A stretch of 64,000 bases of DNA, from NCBI RefSeq assembly GCF_008641105.1, contig NZ_VTTI01000001.1, forward strand, positions 517,750 to 581,749. Direction: 5' to 3'. Position numbers and translations under genes: made by a program. Position 1 is the first letter of the stretch. Each line of letters opens with the position of its first letter. The stretch comes from Halopseudomonas salina (lineage in GTDB: Bacteria; Pseudomonadota; Gammaproteobacteria; Pseudomonadales; Pseudomonadaceae). The notes beneath the pieces are model-generated. The model was given only the letters and a program-made list of their open reading frames with translations. It ran no database searches and was not told the DNA's origin. Of the stretch, positions 40,187 through 48,334 are shown piece by piece.

Positions 40187-41341
40187 GTGTCTGATACCGG
40201 TCCGTTGATCATAGTTGGAACCGGCCTGGCCGGTTATAACCTGGCCAAGGAAGTGCGCAAGCTGGATAACCAGCGTGAGCTTATTCTGCTTACCGCCGAT
40301 GACGGCCGATTCTACTCCAAGCCGCTGCTGTCCACTGGTTTTGCCAAGGGCAAACAGGCGGATGAGCTGGCGATGCAGGATGCCACCGCCATGGCCGCCC
40401 AACTGAACGCGCAGATAATGCCGTATACCCGGGTGCTCCAGGTCGATCCTCAGTCGCGCACCATCCGGACCCAGAACGGCGAGTTGCATTACGGCGATCT
40501 GGTGCTGGCTTGTGGTGCCCACGCAAGACCCTTCCCGCTGGCCGAGGAAATGCATGAGCGGGTGCTTTCGATCAACGATCTTGGCGACTATGGCCGGTTC
40601 CGGGAGGCACTCCAGGGACGCAAGCGCATAGCTATCATCGGTGCTGGATTGATCGGCAGCGAGTTTGCCAATGATCTGGCATTGGGCGGACTGGAAGTGC
40701 AGGTGATTGCCCCGGATGAGCAGTTGATGCCTGGCCTGATCCCTGATCAGATCGCCGCTCCGGTACAAGCTGCTCTGCAGGAACTGGGCGTGCAGTTCCA
40801 TCTGGGGCGATCGGTTGTTGCCGTGCATCCAGCCGACGCAGCGCTGAGTCTTGAGCTGGATGACGGCAGTCGTATCGAGGCTGATCAGGTATTGTCGGCT
40901 ATCGGCCTGATTGCCAATACCACACTGGCACACGAGGCGGGCCTGCTCTGTGGTCGCGGCATTCAGGTGGATCGCTATCTGCGCACGTCTGATCCGCATG
41001 TCTACGCGCTGGGCGATTGCGCCGAGGTCACGGGCATGCAGTTGATGTATGTGATGCCGCTGATGAGTTGCGCCCGGGCGCTGGCGCGGACCTTGGCGCA
41101 GGACCCCACCGAGGTCAGTTATCCGGTGATGCCGGTGATGGTCAAGACGCCTGCGTGCCCGCTTGTCGTTGCACCGCCAGTCACTACGACTAATGGACTG
41201 TGGACGGTCAGTGGCGAAGGTCAGAATATGAAAGCACTTTTCCACGACGCCGATGGCATGCTCCACGGCTACGCGCTGACGGGTACCGCAGTGAGTGAGA
41301 AATTGCAGCTGAATCGCCAATTGCCGGCCTGGCTAGTCTGA
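40187..41341 (+). CDS. Rubredoxin-NAD(+) reductase
   Basis: 384-residue FAD flavoprotein passing electrons from NADH to rubredoxin. FAD-binding IIVGTGLAGYNLAKE at the N-terminus, NAD-binding IAIIGAGLIGSEFANDL at about 145, and VYALGDCAEV near 270 closing the FAD site. The length equals that of the P. aeruginosa protein. Start is GTG at 40187, with AAGGAG upstream. Forms an operon with rubredoxin. Confidence 0.94.
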   Translation: MSDTGPLIIVGTGLAGYNLAKEVRKLDNQRELILLTADDGRFYSKPLLSTGFAKGKQADELAMQDATAMAAQLNAQIMPYTRVLQVDPQSRTIRTQNGELHYGDLVLACGAHARPFPLAEEMHERVLSINDLGDYGRFREALQGRKRIAIIGAGLIGSEFANDLALGGLEVQVIAPDEQLMPGLIPDQIAAPVQAALQELGVQFHLGRSVVAVHPADAALSLELDDGSRIEADQVLSAIGLIANTTLAHEAGLLCGRGIQVDRYLRTSDPHVYALGDCAEVTGMQLMYVMPLMSCARALARTLAQDPTEVSYPVMPVMVKTPACPLVVAPPVTTTNGLWTVSGEGQNMKALFHDADGMLHGYALTGTAVSEKLQLNRQLPAWLV

Positions 41342-41519
41342 CAAATCGGGCAAACTGGCGGGCCATATTGCCTTTTGTCGGGAAAACGGTGAAACACCGC
41401 ACAGGCCGCAGGCTATACGACTGGCACAACATGCCAAGTCATGCGATGCTGCCCGAGCACTAGACGCCCTGCCAGCCAGCTCTGGTCGGCGTGGCAATCG
41501 TTGCGAGGAAGCAACGGTG

Positions 41520-41534
41520 AAAAACAAAAACAAC
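41520..41534 (+). promoter_or_regulatory. Five AAN triplets upstream of HU, candidate Hfq-Crc site
   Basis: AAA AAC AAA AAC AAC lies 15 bases before the HU start codon and next to its ribosome binding site. AAN runs bind the distal face of Hfq, and Crc strengthens that binding in Pseudomonas. The match is exact but such runs also arise by chance. Confidence 0.35.
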
Positions 41535-41549
41535 ATGAAGAGGCTTCAT

Positions 41550-41822
41550 ATGCGTAAACCGGATCTCGCTGCAGCTATCGCTGACAAGGCTGACCTGACC
41601 AAAGACCAGGCAAATCGAGTACTTAACGCTGTTCTTGATGAAATCACCCAGGCACTGAGCCGCAAAGACACCGTTACTCTGGTGGGCTTTGGCACTTTTC
41701 TGCAACGCCACCGTGGTGCCCGCACGGGTAAAAACCCGCAAACCGGTGCTCCCGTCGATATCAAGGCCAGCAATACTGTTTCCTTCAAGCCGGGCAAGAG
41801 CCTGAAAGAATCAATCAACTGA
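41550..41822 (+). CDS. hupA: Histone-like DNA-binding protein HU
   Basis: 90-residue nucleoid protein. Typical start MRKPDLAAAIADKADLTK, the DNA-binding arm with RTGKNPQTGAPVDI, and C-terminal FKPGKSLKESIN. ATG at 41550 has GAGG upstream; longer in-frame starts at 41517 and 41535 add a Lys/Asn tail not expected in HU. A GC-rich hairpin with an internal T-run (41843-41863) follows and may end transcription. Confidence 0.95.
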   Translation: MRKPDLAAAIADKADLTKDQANRVLNAVLDEITQALSRKDTVTLVGFGTFLQRHRGARTGKNPQTGAPVDIKASNTVSFKPGKSLKESIN

Positions 41823-41937
41823 GATATGGCCGACGTGTGGGTGGCCCCTTTTTTGCGGGGGCCGCCTGCGCAATCAGTGCGCCATGGCCAAACTTTGCCC
41901 GGTCAGGGCGTTGGGCATAACGCTCATTGCGGCTACA

Positions 41938-43341
41938 TCAGCCGTGCTGGTACTGGGTGACCAGCAGCCGCAGCGCTTCCCGCGCATCCAGAACCTTGTG
42001 AACCACCTCAGACGCTTTTTCGCTACTCAATTCCAGACGCGCCAGTAACGCTTCAGGTATCGGCATTGGCGCGCCTTCGCCAATATTCTGCTCCTGGAGA
42101 AGCGCCTGGGCGAGATACACGAGGTTGGCATACACGTGATCCTCACCAGCGTAATCGGGATCGTGCTGATAGCGCATCGCTGTGGAAATTTCCGAAGGCA
42201 TATCCCAGAAACGCATCAGCCAGCTACCGATCTGATCGCGAGTCACACCCAATAGATGCTGGTCGATCAGATGTGGCTGCACATGTGGGTTGGCTTCCTG
42301 GTGGCGACAGATGGTATGGAAATAGGGCGGAAAGATATAGGCGAGAACCAGGTAGCCGAAATTGTGCAGCAAACCGGCAAGGTAATTCAGGCCTAGCTCG
42401 GGCCGCTTGTTGCGCGGTATGGCCTTGGCCAGTCCTTCGATCACTGCCGCGCTATAGATCGCCTGCTCCCAGTAGCCGGTAGCGCCCTCAGGTGCGTCCT
42501 TGGGGAGCGTGAAAGTCTTGCCTAGCGCAAGGCCAACCGCCAGGTTGATGACGAGGTCGAATCCAAGCACCCGTCCGATGGCATCCTCCACAGAGCGTAT
42601 CTTGCCGGGCGCCGCGTAGAAGGGCGATGAGGCCCAGCTGACGACCTGAGCAGCAAGGCTGGGGTCGGTTTCCACCAGATCCGCCAACTCCATGAGATCG
42701 GCATCGGGTTTGCTGCGCAGTTTCATGATTTTCTGTGCGGTGGCAGGCAGCGGGGGGATCTCGATGGTTTCTTCCAGCCGCTGACGCATGCGCAGGGCGG
42801 TGAAGTTGCTGACCGCACGGCTCAGATCCTGTCCGTCCTGGGCAGGATCCGCAGATAGGCTGTTCAGCCCATCCAGGGGTACTGCAAAATGGGCTGCGCT
42901 GGCTTTTGACAATAGCAGGTGCGCGGATTTCTGGTCGAGCTCAAGGCTCCAGCCGGCCAGCCCACTATCCAGCCACAGGCTTTGCTGCGCCAGTAGACTC
43001 TGCTCCACGATGCAGGGGGAACTGAACAGAATGGGCAAGCCGGGCAGCTGGTTGAGCTGATGCTTGGCGAGAATCCGCTGCAGTTGGGCCGCGCGCACCG
43101 GCTCAAGCTCCCGGCCGAGAAGTGCTCCGGCTTTTTTCAGGTCCAGCAGGTGGTCAGTCGGAAAGAGCGCCAGTACGGTACCTATCGAATCGCAGAGAAG
43201 GCAGGCCTGTACCTGTTGCTTGCCGGGAACTGTGTGTGGTGTCGGTCGCAACTTGTAATCTATGGCCTGTTGCTGAAGTAATTTCTCGATCAGGTGGGGC
43301 AGGCCTGCGCTGGTTTCCGGGGTAGGAGCAGAACTGTTCAT
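41938..43341 (-). CDS. YbaK-like / HDOD fusion protein
   Basis: 467 residues. Residues about 12-170 resemble the YbaK/prolyl-tRNA deacylase fold (LLDLKKAGALLGRELEP), probably without catalysis. Residues about 190-400 form an HDOD domain (IPPLPATAQKIMKLRSKPDA, then LLHNFGYLVLAYIFP and WDMPSEISTAMRYQHDP), a degenerate HD fold found in signalling proteins. The true HD catalytic pair is missing. Probably a regulatory protein; target unknown. A gene of this kind lies near HU and recG in P. aeruginosa as well. Confidence 0.86.
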   Translation of the reverse strand: MNSSAPTPETSAGLPHLIEKLLQQQAIDYKLRPTPHTVPGKQQVQACLLCDSIGTVLALFPTDHLLDLKKAGALLGRELEPVRAAQLQRILAKHQLNQLPGLPILFSSPCIVEQSLLAQQSLWLDSGLAGWSLELDQKSAHLLLSKASAAHFAVPLDGLNSLSADPAQDGQDLSRAVSNFTALRMRQRLEETIEIPPLPATAQKIMKLRSKPDADLMELADLVETDPSLAAQVVSWASSPFYAAPGKIRSVEDAIGRVLGFDLVINLAVGLALGKTFTLPKDAPEGATGYWEQAIYSAAVIEGLAKAIPRNKRPELGLNYLAGLLHNFGYLVLAYIFPPYFHTICRHQEANPHVQPHLIDQHLLGVTRDQIGSWLMRFWDMPSEISTAMRYQHDPDYAGEDHVYANLVYLAQALLQEQNIGEGAPMPIPEALLARLELSSEKASEVVHKVLDAREALRLLVTQYQHG

Positions 43342-43478
43342 CGGCAGGTTCCTTTATTGTTCAGCGTTCACCGACGCGAACTGCCTTGGCGTCTTGGTGA
43401 ACCTGGATCGTCTGTTTAGGCTATCGGGATATTAGCACGGGCGCATACAAGGTGCTTCTTACAGGGGCGTGCATCGGA

Positions 43479-45554
43479 TCACACTCGGGCGAACTGCTGG
43501 CCCACAGCCAGCCATCGATCAATCAGCGGCTGACACTGTTGCGGGTACTGCTGTTGCATCAGACTGGCTGCTTCCTGCACCCGTGGTAGTAGATCGGCAT
43601 CGCGTAGCAGGTCGGCAACCCGGAACTGCACCACCCCGGTTTGACGGGTGCCCAGTACTTCACCAGGTCCGCGCAGTTGCAGATCCTTTTCTGCGATCAC
43701 AAAGCCATCGGTGCTTTCACGCATTATACCCAGCCGCTCGCGACCAAGATGTGACAGGGGCGCGTGGTAAAGCAGAACACAGTGGCTGGCCGTGCTGCCC
43801 CGTCCAACTCGGCCACGCAGCTGATGCAGTTGCGCCAGCCCGAGTCGCTCGGGATTTTCGATTACCATCAGGCTGGCATTGGGAACATCCACCCCGACCT
43901 CAATGACAGTGGTGGCCACCAGCAGGTGCAGATCACCACCTTTGAAGGCTGCCATGATCTCGGCCTTTTCCATCGGTTTCATGCGACCGTGAATCAAACC
44001 GATGGAAAGTTGCGGAAGGCTTTCACAGAGCATCTCCCATGTGCCTTCGGCAGCCTGAGCTTGCAACTGCTCTGACTCCTCGATCAACGTACAGACCCAG
44101 TAGGCTTGGCGTCCCTCGGCGCAGCCCATCTTGACCCGCTCGATTACTTCCTCGCGACGGCTGTCGGACACCAGAACGGTATTTACCGGCGTGCGGCCGG
44201 GTGGTAACTCATCCAGTACCGAGGTATCCAGGTCTGCGTAGGCGCTCATTGCCAGCGTGCGTGGTATTGGTGTGGCGGTCATGATCAACTGATGGGGTGA
44301 GAACTGTCCGGCAGCACCCTTGTCGCGCAAAGCCAGGCGCTGCTGCACGCCAAAGCGGTGCTGTTCGTCGATGATTGCCAGCCCCAGGTTGTGGAATTGT
44401 ACTTCCCCCTGAAACAGCGCATGGGTACCAACCACCATGGCTGCATCGCCGGTCTCGATCATCTGCAGCTGGTTCTGACGCGTCTTGCCCTTGAGTTTGC
44501 CCGCCAGCCAGGCTACGGATATACCCAGCGGTGCGAGCCAGGCGCTGAAATTGTTGAAATGCTGCTCGGCGAGAATTTCGGTAGGTGCCATCAGCGCTAC
44601 CTGCCAGCCTGCTTCCAATGCCTGCAGTGCGGCCATCGCCGCTACCAAGGTCTTGCCGGAGCCAACATCGCCCTGAATCAGGCGCAGCATGGGTTGGCGC
44701 TGTTGCAGGTCGCGGGCAATTTCGCTGCCTACGCGTTGCTGGGCGCCGGTCAGGTTAAAGCCCAGTCGCGCCAGAAACAGCCCAGCCAGCTCCTTGCCGG
44801 GGGGCATCGCCGGAGCCTCGTGGCTGCGGATCTGAGCGCGCAGGTTGAGCATGGCCAACTGATGGGCCAGCAGCTCTTCAAACGCAAGACGATGCTGGGC
44901 CCAGTGCCGGCCCTCTTCCAGTGCTTCAAGGTCAACTGAGGGTGGCGGGCGGTGCAGGGTATGAATGGCCTCGCGCAGGGGGGCCAGCTGATACTCTTCG
45001 AGTATGTTCGCAGGCAGTAACTCGGTGAGGCTGTTGCCCTGGTCCAGCCAGGCCAGTGCGGCCTCGCTCAGGCTGCGCAAACGTTGCTGTGACAGCCCTT
45101 CGGTGCTCGGATAGATGGGCGTCAGTGTTTCGGCGACCGGTAGCGGCGTTATGGAGTCGAGGCTCTGCAGTTCCGGGTGATAAATCTCCAACCCCGACGC
45201 GCCAGGCCTTACCTCGCCATAACAGCGCCACTGGCTGCCTCGCTCCAGGTTGGCTTTCAGCGCACCGGAAAAGTAATAGAAGCGCAGACTCAATCCACCG
45301 GTCCCGTCATGCAATCGGCAGAGCAGACTCCGACGCCGCCCCATGACCACGTCGGTACCCTGCACTGTGCCCTCGACCACGGCATCCATGCCTGGGCGAA
45401 GGGCGCCGATGGGGGTGACGCGTGTACGGTCCTGGTAGCGCAGTGGCAGGTGAAAGAGCACATCCTGCACGGAGCTGAGCCCAAGCTTGTGCAGTTTCTC
45501 GGCCAAAGCCGGGCCAACGCCCTTGAACACCGTCAGCGCGGTTTTCTCGGGCAT
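43479..45554 (-). CDS. recG: ATP-dependent DNA helicase RecG
   Basis: Remodels stalled replication forks and Holliday junctions. About 691 residues. The N-terminal wedge/OB region (about 1-240) has GVGPALAEKLHKLGL. Helicase motifs: Walker A GDVGSGKTLVA, DEQHRFGVQQR, TATPIPRTLAM, LIHGRMKPMEK, TTVIEVGVDVPNA and QLRGRVGRG. ATG at 45554 is taken; a GTG at 45572 is also possible. It starts 22 bases after oxyR on the same strand. Confidence 0.96.
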   Translation of the reverse strand: MPEKTALTVFKGVGPALAEKLHKLGLSSVQDVLFHLPLRYQDRTRVTPIGALRPGMDAVVEGTVQGTDVVMGRRRSLLCRLHDGTGGLSLRFYYFSGALKANLERGSQWRCYGEVRPGASGLEIYHPELQSLDSITPLPVAETLTPIYPSTEGLSQQRLRSLSEAALAWLDQGNSLTELLPANILEEYQLAPLREAIHTLHRPPPSVDLEALEEGRHWAQHRLAFEELLAHQLAMLNLRAQIRSHEAPAMPPGKELAGLFLARLGFNLTGAQQRVGSEIARDLQQRQPMLRLIQGDVGSGKTLVAAMAALQALEAGWQVALMAPTEILAEQHFNNFSAWLAPLGISVAWLAGKLKGKTRQNQLQMIETGDAAMVVGTHALFQGEVQFHNLGLAIIDEQHRFGVQQRLALRDKGAAGQFSPHQLIMTATPIPRTLAMSAYADLDTSVLDELPPGRTPVNTVLVSDSRREEVIERVKMGCAEGRQAYWVCTLIEESEQLQAQAAEGTWEMLCESLPQLSIGLIHGRMKPMEKAEIMAAFKGGDLHLLVATTVIEVGVDVPNASLMVIENPERLGLAQLHQLRGRVGRGSTASHCVLLYHAPLSHLGRERLGIMRESTDGFVIAEKDLQLRGPGEVLGTRQTGVVQFRVADLLRDADLLPRVQEAASLMQQQYPQQCQPLIDRWLAVGQQFARV

Positions 45555-45575
45555 GTTCAGGGGGCCTGGCACGGC

Positions 45576-46496
45576 TTACTTGCGCGTTTTCGGCTGGCCG
45601 ACCGAGCACAGCCGGATGGAATCGCTGAGAATTTCGATCGCCTTGGGTCGTGGGAAACTGGCGCGCCAGGCGATGGCCACGGTGCGGTAGGGCGCGGGCG
45701 TCTTGAATGCCTTGGTGACCAGCAGCTCGGAACTGTAATAGCGATCGTCCGCCGCGGACATTGGCAGCACTGTCATGCCAATGCCGGATGCGACCATATG
45801 CCTGATGGTCTCCAGTGAACTGGACTCGACTGTGGTATGACGGGTCTGTTCATCGCTCTTGCGTATGGTCGGGCAAGCCTCGAGTACCTGGTCACGGAAA
45901 CAATGGCCCTCGCCCAATAGCAGTAACTTGTTGTCGTCCAGTTCTTCCAGGCTCACGCTGTCACGCTGGGCCCAGGGGTGATTGGCTGGAATAAGCAGGC
46001 TGAAAGGTTCGTCGTACAAGGGACGAGTCAGTACATCCGGTTCATTGAATGGCAGTGCGATGATAATGGCATCCAGATCACCGTTGCGCAGCTTGTCACG
46101 CAGGACGTGGGTAAAGTTTTCTTCGATATACAGCGGCATTTCCGGTGCCACGTTATGTAGCTGTGGTACCAGATGCGGGAACATGTATGGCCCGATAGTG
46201 TAGATTGCCCCTACCTTCAAGGGTGCAGAGAGCTGATTCTTGCCGGCAGTTGCCAGTTCCCGAATGGTCAGCGCCTCTTCGAGCACCTTTTGTGCCTGGG
46301 CGACAATGCGCTCGCCGATCGGGGTAACCCGCACGGCGCTCTTGCTGCGCTCGAAAATCATCACGCCTAGCTCGTCCTCCAGCTTCTTTACCCCCACGCT
46401 GAGTGTCGGCTGGGATACATGGCAACGCTCGGCGGCGTGGCCAAAATGCTGTTCCTGGGCCAGGGTAACGATGTAGCGCAGTTCGGTCAGGGTCAT
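45576..46496 (-). CDS. oxyR: Hydrogen peroxide sensor OxyR
   Basis: 306-residue LysR-family activator of catalase and peroxidase genes. N-terminal HTH with CHVSQPTLSVGVKKLEDELG. The redox pair is visible: Cys in GEGHCFRDQ and Cys in LEACPT, nine residues apart, as in functional OxyR. Followed directly by recG, an arrangement seen in Pseudomonas. Divergent from the epimerase gene across about 70 bases. Confidence 0.96.
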   Translation of the reverse strand: MTLTELRYIVTLAQEQHFGHAAERCHVSQPTLSVGVKKLEDELGVMIFERSKSAVRVTPIGERIVAQAQKVLEEALTIRELATAGKNQLSAPLKVGAIYTIGPYMFPHLVPQLHNVAPEMPLYIEENFTHVLRDKLRNGDLDAIIIALPFNEPDVLTRPLYDEPFSLLIPANHPWAQRDSVSLEELDDNKLLLLGEGHCFRDQVLEACPTIRKSDEQTRHTTVESSSLETIRHMVASGIGMTVLPMSAADDRYYSSELLVTKAFKTPAPYRTVAIAWRASFPRPKAIEILSDSIRLCSVGQPKTRK

Positions 46497-46565
46497 GGCG
46501 TATATACTGTTCCGGTGTTTAATCTGCCCAGCATAGCGGGTTGATCGATAGAGGAAAACAATCAG

Positions 46566-47420
46566 ATGAAACAGGTAGTGATAGCAGGATGTGGCGATCT
46601 AGGTACGGCTCTGGGCCTGCGCCTCAGGCAGCGTGGCTGGAAGGTGTTCGGCCTGCGCCGTGATACTTCGGCGTTGCCAGAGGGGATCGAGCCAATCATC
46701 GGCGATCTGACCTGCGTCGACAAACCGGAACAATGGCCAGACAAGGTCGATTATCTGGTCTACTGCCCGGCTGCGGGCAAACGCGATGCACAGCTGTATC
46801 AACAGCTCTACGTCCAGGGTCTGGAGCATGTCCTTGGCTGGTTGAAGCAGGGTCGCAAGTTGCCGCGGCACCTGCTGCAAATCTCCAGTACCGGGGTCTA
46901 TGCCCAGAAAGACGGCGAGTGGGTAACCGAGAACAGCCGAGCCCTGCCCGAATCCGCTACCGGTCAGGCGCTGCTGCAGGCCGAGGACGTGGCTCTGCGC
47001 TGTGGCTTTCCCGCGTCAGTGGTGCGCTTGGCAGGTATCTATGGCCCTGGTCGAAACAGGTTGATCGACCAGGTGCGCAACGGCCTGCACGTTCCGCTCG
47101 AGCCGCCCCAGTACAGCAACCGGATTCACCGCGACGACGCAGTAGCGCTGCTCGAGCATCTGTTGTTGGAGGCTGACAAGGACGAGTTGTTGGCACCTTG
47201 TTACCTTGGGGTGGATGACGAGCCGGCAAGCATGCATGAGGTGACCAGCTGGCTGGCTGAGCGGCTCGGCACGACGTTGCAGGAAAGTGGGCCGACGCCG
47301 GGTCGGGTCGGTAGCAAGCGCTGCAGCAACGCGCTGGCTCGCGAGAGCGGCTGGGCGCCCCGTTATCCGACTTTTCGCGAGGGGTATGGGGAGATGTTGC
47401 AAAGCGCCAGGCCCGACTAG
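46566..47420 (+). CDS. NAD-dependent epimerase/dehydratase-family protein, YeeZ-like
   Basis: 284 residues, extended SDR fold. N-terminal nucleotide-binding IAGCGDLGTALGLRLRQRGW; central ISSTGVYAQKDGEWVTE and RLAGIYGPGRNR, the typical positions of this SDR group. The YxxxK catalytic pair is not clear, so enzymatic activity is uncertain. Substrate unknown. GGAAAAC-type ribosome binding site 8 bases before the ATG. Confidence 0.86.
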   Translation: MKQVVIAGCGDLGTALGLRLRQRGWKVFGLRRDTSALPEGIEPIIGDLTCVDKPEQWPDKVDYLVYCPAAGKRDAQLYQQLYVQGLEHVLGWLKQGRKLPRHLLQISSTGVYAQKDGEWVTENSRALPESATGQALLQAEDVALRCGFPASVVRLAGIYGPGRNRLIDQVRNGLHVPLEPPQYSNRIHRDDAVALLEHLLLEADKDELLAPCYLGVDDEPASMHEVTSWLAERLGTTLQESGPTPGRVGSKRCSNALARESGWAPRYPTFREGYGEMLQSARPD

Positions 47421-47496
47421 GGATCAAAGCCGCCTATCCGTTGTCCGAATACTGTAGGTAAATCACCTGCTGCATCGACATACAGGAGAAAGCGTG

Positions 47497-47928
47497 ATGA
47501 AAATCAACAAGACAGCTTCGGCACACTGGGAAGGCGATCTCAAGCAGGGCAAGGGCAGCATTTCTACCGAAAGCGGTGTGCTTGATGCGCAACCCTACGG
47601 TTTCAATACCCGGTTTGAAGGCGGCAAGGGCACCAATCCCGAAGAGCTGATTGGTGCAGCCCATGCTGGCTGCTTCTCGATGGCCTTCTCCATGCTGCTC
47701 GGTGAAGAGGGTTTCACGCCCGATGGCATCGATACCAAAGCGACAGTTACCCTGGAAAAACAGGATGACGGATTTGCCGTTACCGCAGTCCATCTGGACA
47801 TGCGAGCGCGTATACCGGGTATCGACAAGGGGAAGTTCGAAGAGATCGCCAACAAGGCCAAGACGGGCTGTCCGATTTCCAAGCTGCTGAAAGCGGACAT
47901 TACCCTGGATGCGGTTCTGGAAAGCTGA
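47497..47928 (+). CDS. OsmC-family peroxiredoxin
   Basis: 143 residues. Reduces organic hydroperoxides using two Cys, visible in AHAGCFSMAFSM (about 55) and KTGCPISKLL (about 125), as in OsmC. ATG at 47497 is preferred over the GTG one codon earlier, with AGGAGA upstream. Its place near oxyR fits an oxidative or osmotic stress role. Confidence 0.94.
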   Translation: MKINKTASAHWEGDLKQGKGSISTESGVLDAQPYGFNTRFEGGKGTNPEELIGAAHAGCFSMAFSMLLGEEGFTPDGIDTKATVTLEKQDDGFAVTAVHLDMRARIPGIDKGKFEEIANKAKTGCPISKLLKADITLDAVLES

Positions 47929-47935
47929 GTATTAC

Positions 47936-48316
47936 TCAGCTGACAACCATAATGCCATCCATCTCTACCGGCACGCCCTTGGGCAGTGAAGCTACGCCAA
48001 TGGCTGCGCGTGCCGGATAGGGCTGGCTGAAGTAACGCGCCATCACTTCGTTGACCAGGCTGAAGTGGCCCAGGTCGGTGAGGAAGATATTCAGTTTGAC
48101 GATATCCTGCAGCGTACCGCCAGCCGCTTCGGCTACGGCGGTCAGGTTGTCGAACACCTGACAGATCTGCTGTTCCATTCCCTCGACCACTTCCATGGTC
48201 TCCGGGTCCAGTGGGATCTGACCTGACAGGTATACCGTGTTGCCTACCTTGATGGCCTGGGAATATGGACCAATGGCAGCAGGTGCCCGGTCACTGGTAA
48301 TGACTTGCTTGTTCAT
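47936..48316 (-). CDS. ridA: Reactive intermediate deaminase RidA
   Basis: 126-residue Rid protein that hydrolyses reactive enamine/imine intermediates from PLP enzymes. Landmarks: [21 protein letters not shown], the conserved Arg in [15 protein letters not shown], and VEMDGIMV at the end. All active-site positions present. Follows spoT after 18 bases, as in P. aeruginosa. Confidence 0.95.
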   Translation of the reverse strand: MNKQVITSDRAPAAIGPYSQAIKVGNTVYLSGQIPLDPETMEVVEGMEQQICQVFDNLTAVAEAAGGTLQDIVKLNIFLTDLGHFSLVNEVMARYFSQPYPARAAIGVASLPKGVPVEMDGIMVVS

Positions 48317-48334
48317 TGAATCTCCGGAGTCGGA

